From NCBI RefSeq assembly GCF_026210795.1, contig NC_089450.1, positions 1,364,001-1,428,000 of the forward strand: 64,000 bases of DNA. Direction: 5' to 3'. The translations under genes and the position numbers were made by a program. The notes beneath the pieces were generated by a model. That model saw nothing but the letters and a program-made list of their open reading frames with translations. It ran no database searches and was not told where the DNA came from. The number at the start of each line of letters is the position of its first letter. Position 1 is the stretch's first letter. The DNA is from Rhizophagus irregularis (taxonomy: Eukaryota > Glomeromycota > Glomeromycetes > Glomerales > Glomeraceae). Below, piece by piece: positions 24,204 to 36,340 of this stretch.

Positions 24204-26330
24204 ATGACTACACCTCCAGCTCCTTCTGTTATTAACCCGGATATTCTACCGCCACCGTGTCCTATTGCTTCTACTCCCTCTGGAGACCGACCTTTGTCTC
24301 CTACCAATACCGCTAGCGCTCCTAATAAACGTACACGTACTGTCTCTGATGACGCGATGAATGTTGATATAACTTCGCGCCCAAAAGCCCTCCCGCTCCC
24401 ACCTTTACTTCTACCGTTCCTTCTGGTCTTCCTGTCAACAAAGTCCACGTGATTACTTCTCCTCAAAATATTAACACTCCTGTTGAAACTGTTGACGCTT
24501 CTATCCATGCTCCCTCTAATACCAGTGGTAAAGGCAAAGCTGTCGTCTTTGATGTCCCAGAACGACAACTATCTCCCGATGGTAATGCTGCTGCTATCAA
24601 ATCTGCACCCTCTCGTTATCATGCTGCGGCCTATCTACGCAACGCGCCTGACGCGTTCATAGCTAAATTCACCACCAATCGCTCTATGTGTGATGAGGTG
24701 GATTGTTCACTCTCCCGTTATTCCTCTTATGGTGCTCGCGCACGATGCGATGGATCAGGCGATAACAAGAAAATCCTTGTCTTCTTTAATAATCATGATG
24801 ATTATACCAATTGTATCACCTCTCCACGTGCCGATCTCCTCGATTTGGCCTTCAGTCATTACTCCCCTGCAGACGCCAAGCTCAGTGACGAGATGAAGTC
24901 CTTATTCGTCACTGATATCCCACTTTTCCTAACTGAGACTCAAGTCCGTCAAGCATTTTCCCGATATGATACTGTAATCAAGTGCAAACTTACTCCTAGG
25001 AAACATTACTATAATGGACATATCCAGTTTTCCTCCGCGGATGCGATTACCCAATTTAATGATATTTGGGCGATCATTTGCCTTGGTAATTCTTTACGTG
25101 TCTGCCCGGCATCTTTCTTGAAAACCCAACGCGACAGCCGTAGAGAACATGTCGCCATCCTTGCTGGCATCCCAAAGAATATTAAAGAAGCTGATCTGTT
25201 GGAAATTGCTACTCAAGTTAACGCTAAAGCCCTTAACGTTCCTCTATCTATCAGCTCCTACAAGCCTAAACCCTACGTATATTTGAACTTCTCCTCGTTT
25301 CAATCTCTTGTCAAGCTGCCAAAGAAATGACCGCGCTTTCCGCGGCAAAGGTTTAACTTGGCACCCTCCTAATGAAGCTCACACTTTATGTTACGTCTGC
25401 TGGACGTTCGGGCTTGCTCTCCTTCAGTACGTAGCCCTCGCCCCACACGAAAAGTGGACGATCGCCTTAACAAACTTTACTCTCGCTTCAATGCTGGCCC
25501 TAGACGTGGCCATCAGGATTCACGACAATCACGTGACAATTCTAATTCCCGTTCAAGATCGCGTTCTAATTCTCGATCTCGCAATAATAATTCCTCTTCA
25601 TCCCGCTCTAACAACAGCAATAATAAGTCTAACACTTCTTCGTCCCAATACTCCTCGAAGTAAGTCGGACTAACAATAATAATAATAATCCCAGAACAAT
25701 GGAAATTCTTCCGGACCTACTCAGCCTCCGCACAAACCCCATCCTATTATTTCTACAACACCTACTTCTTCATCTGACAATCCTGCCCCTACGCTTCCTC
25801 AACATATTATTGATGAACTAAAGGCGCAGATTAAAGAGATCGCTAACACCCTCCATACTCTCGAGGAAACTGTCTCTTGGATGAACGATACTATCACGTC
25901 CTACGAACATAGGCTATCGAGCTCGAATCACGATTTAATTGCGATAACCCTGGCGACTCTGATTTGTATCCGCCTCGTGATGATCATGAAAATCAAAATT
26001 ATTCTTATGATAATGGATGGGATGATGCTCCAACCCATAACACGAATTCTGGTTTCAATCTTCCTCCCCATACTTCCTCTTCTCTTATGGACGTTTCTCC
26101 TGATGCTTCCTTCTCAGCTTTGGATCCTAGCTCCATCCTATCAAGACGACATGTCCCCTTACCTGTTTTCCGACCTACTAAAATCACCCCCGACGTTAAC
26201 ACTTCCCGTTTGCAATCAGAAATTTTTAATGTTACTACTACACAAAAGAATCTTTCTGCCCAACTTGGTTCGATTATGGAAAAATTAGACTCCTTTTCTC
26301 CTTCAAAACCCTCCCCTTCTAATGATTGAA
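24204..26330 (+). pseudogene. LINE ORF1: tandem RRMs, zinc knuckle, RS-rich segment and coiled coil (frameshifted)
   Basis: Starts MTTPPAPSVINPD at 24204. After a frame change near 24390 a 294-residue stretch follows with two RRM-like domains: SLFVTDIPLF...GHIQFS (about 24900-25110) and HVAILAGIP...VYLNFS (about 25150-25300). Two more frame changes (about 25315 and 25395) separate the zinc knuckle (CYVC in one frame; intact as CHVCGRPGC...C in copy 2). An RS-dipeptide-rich run follows (about 25490-25640), then a helical segment (LKAQIKEIANTLHTLEE, about 25820-25880). It is the nucleic-acid-binding chaperone of the element. The whole ORF1 needs at least four frame corrections, so it is dead. 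Confidence 0.85.
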
Positions 26331-29300
26331 CACCAACTTGTATCGGGTGTTTCACAGGAATTTCACCCCTATTGATAGTGCGATACCTAATTTTAATAGT
26401 CCTAATAATCCCCCTTCTCCTCCCCTTTCTTCCCCTCTTATTAACTTTGGACAAATCAATGTTAATGGATTATGTTCCCCTGTACGACAACTGCATTTGT
26501 TAAATTATTTCCTTCATTCTTCTTTTGGCGTTTTATCTTTAAATGATACTCGTCTTACTTCTTCTAGTGCTAAATTTATTTATCAAAATAAACATTCCCA
26601 ATATAAATTTAAATCTTATTGGGCTCCTTCCCCCTCTAATTCGCGACCACATGATGGTGTTGGTCTTTTACTTCGCCATCCTTTACACAAACATGTTCAG
26701 AAGATTGATCCCTGGAAAGGTCGTCTTTTAAAATTAGATCTTTTTTTTCATCAGACAAAAATTTCTATTATCTCTGTTTATATTCCTCCTTATCATTCTA
26801 TTCATTATAAAGAACGTGATGCTATTCTTGTTCAACTTAATTTATGGCTTGATAAAGCCCGTTCCAATAACTATCACGTAGTTATCCTTGGTGATTTTAA
26901 TGCGCATGAAATTTCACATTCACATCTTCCTCAACATCATTTGAAAATTTTACGATCACTCTCTTCTCGATATTTTACGGATCACCAATCCCATATTTCC
27001 TCAATTTCAGGTCCTAGTCCTACCTTTTATCATCAAAATGGTTCTTCAAGACTTGATTATATCTGGTCATCCCCTGGATTTCCTGCTCCCGGTCTTTTTT
27101 CTCAAGTTGCAACTTGTCCTAAGCTGAATGATAATCAATTTACTGATCATCGTGTACTTATAATGGCTTTTGATTTTAGCTCATGTTTCGCTATTTTATC
27201 CAAAGCTCGATTAAAACAGAAAAGCGAACAACGCACCATCTTTCTTTATAAAAATTTGAAAGATGACAATTTGGAACAAATTTTCCAACGAAGTAAACTC
27301 ACGTCTTGAGTTATACTTGACCACACACCACCCTTCAGTATCTTCACTTTCAGCTCCTTCATTGGACAAACTTTGGCACGCTCTTAAACGTTCTATTCTT
27401 GGTGGTGCCATTGATTCTCTACCATTCCAACATGTTTCCAATATTCATCACCATAAATATCCTCCTGAACTTACCATGCTTATTGCTGTCAACAAATTTT
27501 TGGATAGATTATTGTTTAAATTGACCACATCTAGGCCTGGTCGTCCTGCTCAAATTTTACAAATGATTAATTCTTTACCAACCCAATTAATCCTCCTTAA
27601 GTCTCTTTTAACAGATTATACTATACCTTCTTATAGTACAACACCGCTTCCTACTTTTGTCAAATTTTTACGTTCACAAAAAGCTTTGGTCTCAGCTTAT
27701 CTTTCCACACAATTTCATCAGCATCGTGTAGATTCCATTGAATATTATACTGCTCTTAGAGATGAACATTTCTCTACATCTCTGGGCTCCTTTATTTCTT
27801 CAGCCCTATCAGTGGAACATCGTTCTATCGTCCTTGATAGAGTTTTGGTTGTTATTGACTCCAAACCCACATTACTTACTGATCCTTCAGATATCAAACA
27901 AGCTGCTATTAAACACTTCCAATCGGTTGTCACTCCTCCTTTGGTCCAGTATTCTTCTACGGATTCATTTCCTCCACGATGGCAACAAGCTTATACTCCT
28001 CTTCCAGATATTGATTCGTCCTTATATAACTCAGTTATGTCTCCTATTCTGGCCGATGAATGGAAAAACACTCTCAATTCCATGCCTAATAATAAAGCCT
28101 CTGGTCCTTCCAAGATCTCTTATGAGATGCTCAAACATTTAACTGGAGAAACTTTCAATTTGTCTCTTGTATTAGCCAATGCTTGTCTCATTCATGGAGA
28201 TATTCCTGCCGATTGGCGTGAAGCGCTTGTTTATCCCATTCCAAAACCTCATGAATTTGACGCCCAATTGAAGAATACGCGACCTATCACTCTATTGGAA
28301 ACAGTACGAAAATGTGTGGTTAAGGTCGTTACAACTCGACTATCAAAAATCCTAGCCGACAATCAAGTGCTCCAAGGTGGTAATTTTGCCGGATTACCAG
28401 CTCCACCGACATTCCTATTAAGATGCTTGATGCTATTATTCATCAACGACGCTTTGATAAAAGCGATGACCAAGAACTATGGGTTGTTTCTCAGGACATT
28501 TCTAAGGCCTTTGACTCAATTGATTTGAACATGCTTAGACTGGCTTTAATCCGTCTGCATATTCCGTCTTTATTGATCAAATTTATCATTAACTTTTCAA
28601 GGTCGTAATAATAAAATTATTACGCATCATGGTGATACTTCTGGATATAGAGTTAGAATTGGTATTGACCAAGGAGAAATCATCTCTCCACTATTATGGG
28701 TTATATACTTGGATCCATTACTTACCACACTTAATCGAGAAGCTTGTGATCCCTTTATTTTGAAATCTTCTGCATTATTGGATTATTCTTCAATTGAATA
28801 TGAACAACATAATCTTCCTGTTTCACATATTACATTTATGGATGACTCTACTTTGATTGCTTCATCTAAACAAGGAATTGAAGATCGCCTTTCCATCACT
28901 GCTGAATTTTATACTTTAAACAATACTCAAGCAAATTCAGCAAAATATATCCTTCTTTCTTCTGAACAATTTTCTCAAACTATTGTATTTGATCTATTCC
29001 CATCTTCTTTAAATACGATTCATACCCTTACTTTAAAGGCGTTAGCCTTATCTACATCTTTTCAGTTTTTAGGTGTTTGGTTTAACCTTTCGGCTTCTTC
29101 TCGTTTCGTTCATAGCCAAACTGTTTCCATGGTCAAAGACATGGCCACTCTACTCAGTCCTAAAAAACTTTTAGCACAACATATAGCTTATCTTTATAAC
29201 GTTGTCCTACTTCCGAGGCTAGAATTTCGCTTACAATCCACATTATTTGCAGAATCCACCATTAATCGCATGGTTTCTCCAATGCTTTCTCTTATTCGTC

Positions 29301-31806
29301 AGAAGGCTGGTTTGGCCTCAGTCACTCCTCTTTCCACACTCTTCACACTGTTGCCTTTCTCTATTCAACAAGCGTTTGGTCGATTTCTATCATCTCATGT
29401 GGCTTCACGGCAGAAAATTTTTTCTCACCCTTCATATAAGCTCTTTGCTAATTATATGATTACTTATCTCCAAGGTTTTTTGGACTGTGATGTCTGCCCT
29501 TCTACTATTGACCTGGAACCATGGTCCCACACCTTTTCTTTGCGAACACATTCTTTATTTAATTCTTTATTGTTCTCTTCTCGTTTAAATATCACGTGGT
29601 CTTTACTGTTCCAACCTCCGAGGAAAGATTTACGTCTGGCGATTCCACTCTGGTCTATTTTACCAAAAGATTTATTTACTTCCATGAAAAATGTTCGGAA
29701 AAATTTCTGCACTCATTTTCTTGCTCAATTGATTACACCGTGTGGCTCTCGACTTCTCTCACAAGGAAAGATTTACGCTTTCTTAAACGAGTATCGAACA
29801 AAGGATCTGTGCCTGCTTGGTTTAATTATTTGTTCAATCTTATTGTTATTCCTAATTCACCTTCTTTTTTTATTTTACAACAATTTAGAATTCCTAGTTC
29901 TCATACCGTAGCTTCTATTTCTTTTATAGATATTAGTCGAAATTATTGGTTTAACCCTCAATGGGCTATTTCTTTTAATTGCAATACTAACTCTTTCCTC
30001 GTTGGTCCGTGCGATTACTACCTATCCTGCTCCACGTAATGAAGCTCTTATTTCACATTGGATTGCGTCATCGGTTGATGATTTACTTTCTGAATTTACT
30101 GCATGCCAAGGCTGTGCCTCTGCTATTCCGCGATCCTCTACCTCTAAGACTTTGATTAAACGATGTCCTAGGATGTTTCTCTTATGTTCCGTTATCAAGT
30201 TTGATCCGTTATCCTACGAAACCTCGTACTTATATACATGCGGATACTCGTTCGGTTTCACTTTCTGCCTCGTTAGGCTATGCCAAATCTCTTTTACTAT
30301 TTCATCTTTTTGCTCCGGTTCGCTTACCTCCTACGAATGAACTAGTGCTTAGGATCTCTGATATCCAACTTCCTTCTTCGGTGTCTACGCTTTATATTGA
30401 TGGTTCCTTCCTTTCTCCTCCTAGTCATCCGGCATCCTCGATGGCTTATGCATGAACTGCTATAGATCCTGATGGATTTATTTTGGAATCCCATTATAAT
30501 ATCATCTCTTCCATTTTTCCTTCTGCTTTACGTTCAGAAGTTTTTGCTTTATTGCACGGATTGGACTCCCTTCCTCGGAATTCAAAGATTACTGTCGCCA
30601 CTGATTGTCTCAATTACTTTCTTTATGGTCTTTATATGTGAATGCTCCTTTTATTCCCAGAATGCTTAAAGAATCCAACCACCTTTTGTGGTCCTCCATA
30701 CGCACTATTATGTTGCAAAAGAATCTGGATGTTACCTACTTGATCAAGTTGTTCCTGCTCATGCCGACGACCCTTTCGAATAATCATGTGGATGCATTAG
30801 CCAAAGCCGCTCATACTGACTCACATCTTTCTTCTTGTCCACCATCGGAATTGATGGCTCCTTGCATTTTACAATTTAATTCCTTACCTGTGGATACGAA
30901 TATCCGGAAATTTATTAGAAATATTTTTGACGCCAAAAGTCTTTTAACTCTTGCTGTATTACCAAGATTTAATTCCTATTCTTCAACTTCTGATATTGAT
31001 TAGGGCTTGCACCAAATTTTGTCTCAATAACTATAAGCATTTTGTCTCTCATCGGAATGGCCGTTCCGAGTTTTGTGGTTCCGTATCGTTTAGATATGCT
31101 TCCAACGCTTACAACTCTTCAGAGACGAAAGCCTCTTCTTTATAATCCAAGTTGGCTTTGTCCTCAATGTAATTCCTTTCCTGAGACTTTAGACCATTTG
31201 TGGACTTGTCCTTATATTTTACCGGAATTTAGCCCTTTACAAACTTTTAAAACATTACTATTGGCTCTTCGGACTGCTTATCTTGATAATTTCCTTTCCG
31301 CGTCATCTTTAATCCCTTTACCGGACTCTTTTGCTGCTGAATTTATGGCTCTTAATTGTTGGGATTGTGACCCTCCTTCAATTTCCTGCCTGCGACTCAC
31401 AAGAGGACTTATACCGATATCTTTGACAGAATTTCTTGGAATTTATTTTTCTTTACCTACCATATGGTCCATCTTAGATACACCTTTGCACGACTTTCAT
31501 TTTGACCTTTATGTTCAAATCTGGTTGTGCCGATCCATTTTCTTTCATCATTGGGAATTAGCTCAAGGCATTACAAAAAAAATGAAAAATATGATGACAT
31601 CGTCAGCTCTTGGGCCTTCTTCTATTCTTCGACCTTCCTCTACCATTCCTCTTGACTCTTCGACACCTTCCTTGACGACAGCTTCCTTGGATTCCTGGGT
31701 TTCTTGGGTTTCCTCTTCTATAATCCGTGGGAGATCTTGGATTTCGCATTTGGATTTTTGGCGCCGCTTAACAGTTCAGCATCTACTTAGGATTTCTTTT
31801 TGGTAA
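26331..31806 (+). pseudogene. LINE pol: APE endonuclease, reverse transcriptase, RNase H, C-terminal zinc finger (frameshifted)
   Basis: The endonuclease (26395-27250) has FGQINVNGL, VYIPP, GDFNAH, SRLDYIWSS and TDHRVL. The catalytic-glutamate motif reads LNDTRL, with Asp instead of the usual Glu. The reverse transcriptase (about 27300-29000) has IPKP, the first-aspartate motif QDISKAFDSID, DQGEIISPLLW and the active-site FMDDSTL. RNase H (about 30395-30830) has YIDGSF, SEVFALLHGL, ATDCLN and NHVDALAKAA, so all four acidic positions can be found. A CPQC...H...C finger lies near 31155-31215. Frame breaks occur near 27275, 28400, 28600, 29800, 30230 and 30770, and a TGA near 30453. No single intact product remains. 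Confidence 0.9.
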
Positions 31807-32128
31807 TGGATTGGATCTTAGGACATGCTGGATAGTTGACTCACACTGGCCTTCGGGTAAAGATGGGGTATGCGTTTCTGTAAATAGTTTAGTTTTTCTT
31901 TACTTAATTTTATTTTGTTTAGATTTCTTTACTTGTATGAATCGTGAAGCTAGTTCTTTTTATTTTTTATGTTTATTTTCTATATTTGATATTTGTAATA
32001 TTGTTCAATTTGTTTATTGTACTTTTCGTTTAAATTTAATAATAAAAGATAAAGTCATAAGACTGTTTGCTCATAATCACCAAATATGGACTGTCCCAAA
32101 TGTGTGATTATAAAGAGAGTTGACTGTA

Positions 32129-32564
32129 TTAAACTAATGCTATTTTAGTTATAAAAAAAAAATATTTACTTATTATTTTTATTTATTTATAATATTGGGT
32201 AAAGTTATTCTTCACCCCAGGTGAGTAATATTATTATTACTCATCTATAACTTTTTTTTGTATTTTTTAATTGTGCAATATATATATAGAATAAATGTAT
32301 ATATAACACCCTGTTACACACTTTATTTGTAACAACCTCATGTGACATTACACAATTTCAAAAAAAAGCGTAATGCTTCACAAGTCGCGTGATGACGCGT
32401 TATTGATAAACTTATTTGTCGCCTATTATTTATCACTGGTACACATTACGCAAGTTTTATTTATTGAATTCTCATAATATAACACTTAGTTCGCTTATTT
32501 TTTCGTTTCAAGTCTCCTACTTTTAATTTTTTTTTGCCCTAACTAACGAATTATCTTTGTCAAG
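32129..32564. other. Spacer between the pogo-like element and a dead MULE transposase
   Basis: AT-rich sequence, with a GC-richer patch at 32300-32470 (GTAACAACCTCATGTGACATT and similar) that may be upstream sequence of the MULE. No gene recognised. Confidence 0.5.
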
Positions 32565-34208
32565 ATGAATACATTTGAATCGAATATCCAGGAATCTGTA
32601 AATAGTTTTTATTTTGTACTTTAAATAGTAGATACGATATCATTCTTATTTCAAAACATACAGAAACAGAAAGGATATTGAAACAAGTATACCATCAGGA
32701 TGATACTAATGATGGTAAGTTGTGTTTCTTATGATATATCTGATTTGTTTTTGCCAATATTTATACTTTTATTTTCTCATATAGAGCAAGTCAAAACAAG
32801 TAACATAGCATTTCAGAACCTAGAAAGTGAAGATAAGATTATCAGTTCATCATATATATACTATAATCAACAAAAAGTAATATTCACTTTATCTTGAAGA
32901 TTCAACTACAAGTCTTTGTATCAGTCATACCTACAGATCGTAGAATGATGTTGATGTTGTTATGGAAATATACGGTAAAAAGTATGAATTTGTAATCATA
33001 AAGAAATGATTAGGTCGTTACGAGAATGGAAGCATTAAGCACTAAAATTTTGGATGCGAATTTGGTGGTCATTATCTACCACAAAAATAGATCGATATTA
33101 ATAGTCATTGAGATTATAAATCAAAACATCGACAATGTCCTTGGAGTATAAATTTTAATTGCCACCAAAATTCTCAAATCATTACAATTACTACCTTCAT
33201 CAATAATTTGCATAACCATGCGCTATTTCCTGATACCAAAAAGTATTTATCAAAGTATCGTCATATTCCTAAAAATATTCTGAATGAAGTCCAATTTCTC
33301 ACAGAACATGGAAATTTACTGATTACCACTCAAAGAAAGCTATTGAAAGCCAAATTTCTGACTATTTCTATTCTTGACGTTGACCTTACAAATGTAATAC
33401 AAAAGTACAAGGTTAAGTTAGATGTGGAACATAACTATACTTATCAGCGGAATTGAATTTTTGAATTATGACTGATGTAATTAAAATGCCGTAATTTGGC
33501 ATAATTATATGTTTTATTAGTAAATATTTGTACTGACGTAATTGTTTTTGGCTATGCCGTAATATTTTGACATTGACTTTTTAATTCTACTGAAAAGTAT
33601 AAACATGATGCATCCACTCTTTTTCTTAAAGCGCATAATTGTCGAGCGTAAGTTAAATAATGCACTTGGTTGGTTTGTTGAATTTCAAATAGATCAAGAA
33701 AATAAAGAAAATTTCAGCTACGGTTGTATTAGTCTATTAGATGTCTCCAACTCAAATCGCTCTTTGGCTGGAATATCACGACATCATCCTGAATGATAAT
33801 ACGGCAAAAATAAATTGATATAACATGCCACTTTCACTCTTTCTCGCCATCGATAATAATACTAGATTGCGTCTTATTGCACAAGCTTTCGTATCTGATA
33901 AAATAATGGAATCTTATAAATGGATTTTAGAATGTACTAAAAAAACAATAATGTCTAAACTGTTAGTTTTTGTTACTGATATAGATCCAGTTATGGATGC
34001 GGCAATTGAGCAAATATATAAAATAACTTACCTAATTCACTGTATTTTCCATATAAGTGAGAATCTGCCAAAAAACACAAAATCAAAACTTTCTGATCAA
34101 TATGATGATTTGGTTCACGATTTTTATCATTGTCGTAATAGCTTATGTGAAGACCTATTTTATAAAAGATGGTCTAGGCTTTTAGAAAAGTATCCTAGCT
34201 ATACATGA
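32565..34208 (+). pseudogene. MULE/FAR1-like transposase, multiply broken and truncated
   Basis: The start MNTFESNIQES is soon followed by stops. Recognisable parts are a FAR1-type DNA-binding region (YGKKYEFVI, about 32970-33190, with several stops), then HNHALFPDTKKYLSKYRHIPK (33211 on) and ITTQRKLLKAKF. The MULE catalytic core follows, with LNDNTAKIN and MPLSLFLAIDNNTR (about 33795-33860), FVTDIDPVMDAAI (about 33970-34005) and IHCIFHIS. The ORF ends at 34208 before the final Glu-containing part, so the DDE core is incomplete. A 168-bp insert (33436-33604) interrupts it. This family is a Mutator-superfamily transposase. Confidence 0.83.
33436..33604. mobile_element. Small MITE inserted in the MULE pseudogene
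   Basis: The protein homology breaks at DVEH (33421-33432) and resumes at HDAS (about 33605). The inserted DNA has imperfect inverted ends: ACTATACTTATCAGCGGAATT on the left, and AATTCTACTGAAAAGTATAA on the right, whose complement is TTATACTTTTCAGTAGAATT. It is bordered by a short AACAT direct repeat. Exact borders are uncertain by a few bases. Confidence 0.6.
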
Positions 34209-34392
34209 ACCTGAAATTGGTTAATTTTGACCTCCAAAATGTTCAAAATAATCGAAATGATTTCGACTTGAGCCCTCCAAAAGTCAAAATGGTCGAAATT
34301 ACATCATAGTCATATGATTTTATAGTGTTAAAATAGAAATGTGGCGCAGTAATTTTATGTAGATCAATTTTGTAAATCATTTCGTAGATCCC

Positions 34393-34647
34393 TTGATTTT
34401 TTCGATTTTCTTAATTTTCTTGATTTATTTGATAAATCTGATAAATCTGATAAATTTGATATATTTGATTTATTTATTTTATTTATTTTATTTGTTATAT
34501 TTTATTTATTTGTTATATTTTATTTATTTGATATATTTATTTTATTTTATTTATTTATTTTATTTTATTTATTTATTTTATTTTATTTATTTATTATATT
34601 TGTTTTATTTATTTTATCAAATATTCTTGATTTTTATTTTATTATAA
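34393..34647. repeat. Low-complexity TTTAT/TTGAT tract
   Basis: About 250 bp made of TTTATT, TTGATT and similar short units on the plus strand. The apparent open frame across it (Leu/Ile/Tyr only) is a by-product of composition, not a gene. Confidence 0.9.
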
Positions 34648-34806
34648 ATAGTGATAGGATTTTACCAAGTAGAAGGGAGAGGTCAGTTAGTTAGTGAAGA
34701 ATTGTATTGTAGTTTTCGAGTTATACGAAAAGAATATTATTCCCAATAGTATAATTCAAGATAGTTAATTTCGCAACCAAGAGATTATCTATATTTTCGT
34801 CGTATC

Positions 34807-35050
34807 TAAGGTTGCTTGTCTAAACTTCTTCAAAATCCTACGATTAGTTTTGTCAAAATTTTACTATAGATTTATTATAGTTTCAGCAGAGTTTCGGCAG
34901 TTTCGGCATTTATAATAAGTTTTGGCAGTTTCGCCTTTCTCCAAAGTTTCGCCAGTTTTTTAATATAACTTTAATATAGTTTCAGCAGAATTTCGCTTTT
35001 CGGCGAAACGCCATCTTGCTTAAACCCCTAGGTTTCGGCAAGCAACCTTA
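34807..35050 (+). mobile_element. hAT-like MITE of the TAAGGTTGC family, copy A (244 bp)
   Basis: The ends TAAGGTTGCTTG and CAAGCAACCTTA are inverted. The flanking 8-mers GTCGTATC and GTTGTATC match at seven of eight positions, consistent with an old 8-bp target duplication. The interior has long GCGAAAC/GTTTCGC inverted segments. Related copies: 48975-49198 (opposite orientation) and 53266-53462. Confidence 0.8.
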
Positions 35051-35274
35051 GTTGTATCCAAAATCTTACATTATTTTAATAAAAACCTATTTTCTTTAAC
35101 TGAACATCCAACGTTATTTCACGTGATTAATTGTAATCAACTTAAAACTCTTCTATTAAGTTAAACTCCAGTTAACCTGTTAAAGCATTAAAGTTTTTCA
35201 GTCAGCTTTAATCGTTGACAGGATAACAATTTGGTGCGAGTTGGGTGGAAACTAAAGAAAAATAGTAATTGTGA

Positions 35275-35500
35275 ATGAATAAGAAATTTCAGTACTTACA
35301 ACAGATTTTTCAGCATATAGAAGACCATAATCAAGGAAAACAGGATTTAATTGAAGATTTATCGTGTGCAGATTGCTATCCAGAAGATCAGAATTTAGGA
35401 TTATTAGAGAATCCCAGATTTAGAGAATTTTGGCAATTCGTTATTTTACCCAGGTATCCAGATAGTGTTTTTACACAAAATACTATACGAATCTTTAGGC
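35275..35500 (+). pseudogene. Fragment of an unrecognised ORF, cut by a MITE
   Basis: Starts MNKKFQYLQQIFQH and reads about 75 residues with ordinary composition (LSCADCYPED, FREFWQFVILPRYP) until the MITE at 35501 interrupts it. After the MITE only degenerate AT-rich repeats follow. It may be the start of a gag-like gene behind the putative LTR. No family was recognised. Confidence 0.35.
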
Positions 35501-35797
35501 AGGACCCCGGATATCTCCAAAACAGGTCATAAGTCACACTTTCGGCAGATTGGCCCATTTTTCAGGGGCTCAAAAAATCGTTTTTTGTAAATATCTCGGC
35601 ATCCAGTGGTCCAATTTTGATGAACTTTTTTTTAAATTGTAGAGCTAAATGAGGGCTACAATATAAAAAAAAGTTCATTAAAATTGAATTACTGGATGCT
35701 GAGATATTTACAAAAAACGATTTTTTGAGTTTCAGCAAAAAGGGGTGTTTTTGGCCAAAAGTCCATTATGACCTTTATATTAGATATCCGGGATCCT
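35501..35797 (+). mobile_element. hAT-like MITE, copy 2 (297 bp)
   Basis: Same orientation, same length and nearly the same sequence as 23657-23953. Starts AGGACCCCGGATATCT. Flanked by an exact 8-bp direct repeat CTTTAGGC (35493-35500 and 35798-35805). No coding capacity. Confidence 0.92.
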
Positions 35798-35819
35798 CTT
35801 TAGGCCCTATAAAAAATAT

Positions 35820-36190
35820 ATATACGGTTAGTATACTGTATTTTCATATTTTGCGAACAGTATATTTATAGTATTATTACCGTATAATTACAGTATTTTC
35901 ACATACTGTATATATTCGGTATTCTGCACACTATATCATATATACGGTTTGCATACAGTATATTTTTCCAGTTTCACCCGTATGTTTTATACTTGTAAAC
36001 AGTAGAAAAACTGTATGTTTTATACCAATAAACAGTATATTGTTTTATATTTTATATTGCGAACAGTATACTTTTCCAGGATAAACCGTATATTTTATAC
36101 TGATAAACAGTACTTTTTCCAGTTTAAACTGCATATTTTGTACTGATAAATAGTATATATTATTCAATTAAATCGTATATTTTATATTTG
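35820..36190. repeat. Degenerate minisatellite of ACAGTATA / CCGTATATTTTATAC units
   Basis: About seven or eight imperfect units of roughly 45-50 bp, each joining a GATAAACAGTATA-like block, a TTTTCCAGTTTAAAC-like block and a CGTATATTTTATACT-like block. The units drift strongly at both ends. No gene here. Confidence 0.65.
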
Positions 36191-36340
36191 CAAACAGAAT
36201 TTAAAATGCATTTATAATCAATAAAATTTTTATTAAATAATATTAAATATACAAATATTTTTTTATAAATAATATAAATAAAAAACTAGTATAAAATAAT
36301 ATACTATTTGTAAAAAAAATAATATTAGCAAAATATAAAC

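Larger units (their letters stand above)
24065..32072 (+). mobile_element. LINE retrotransposon (RRM-type ORF1; endonuclease, RT, RNase H), copy 1, degenerate
   Basis: An 8.0-kb insertion flanked by a perfect 18-bp direct repeat, ATAATCACCAAATATGGA (24047-24064 and 32073-32090), as expected for target-primed reverse transcription. The order is a 5' leader of about 140 bp, ORF1, then pol with an APE-type endonuclease, reverse transcriptase, RNase H and a terminal zinc knuckle. The 3' end is A/T-rich without a long poly-A. The presence of RNase H and an APE endonuclease puts it in the I/Tad/R1-like assemblage of LINEs. The exact clade cannot be fixed by eye. Frameshifts throughout make it inactive as it stands. 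Confidence 0.93.
22715..32128. mobile_element. Pogo/Tigger-type element, split by a LINE insertion
   Basis: The left end (T)ACAGTTAACTCCCTCTA (22715 on) and right end AAAGAGAGTTGACTGTA (to 32128) form inverted repeats of about 23 bp with four mismatches, bounded by TA. Such CAGTNAACTC ends mark the pogo/Tigger group. Without the 8-kb LINE and the 297-bp MITE inside it, the element would be about 1.1 kb. It shows no transposase, so it is non-autonomous. ATAGTCAC / GTGATTATA motifs repeat just inside both ends. Confidence 0.72.
34341..35220 (+). mobile_element. Possible 5' LTR remnant of an LTR retrotransposon
   Basis: The segment begins TGTGGCGCAG and ends GTTGACA. It is followed a few bases later by TTTGGTGCGAGTTGGGTGG, which looks like a primer-binding site plus leader, and then by an ORF (35275). 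A TG...CA boundary and this order suggest an LTR, but no second LTR, gag or pol homology was found, so the call is weak. A MITE (34807-35050) and a low-complexity tract lie inside it. Confidence 0.3.

Noticed and set aside
26005-26454. Minus-strand ORF of 149 residues in the LINE
   Set aside because: A shadow of the LINE coding strand; composition mirrors the sense frames.
34393-34647. Membrane protein ORF made of Ile, Leu, Tyr and Phe
   Set aside because: It is a translation of a TTTAT-type low-complexity tract with no other support.
35220-35275. Certain LTR-retrotransposon primer-binding site
   Set aside because: TTTGGTGCGAG could fit, but without a second LTR or any pol homology it is listed only as a weak possibility.
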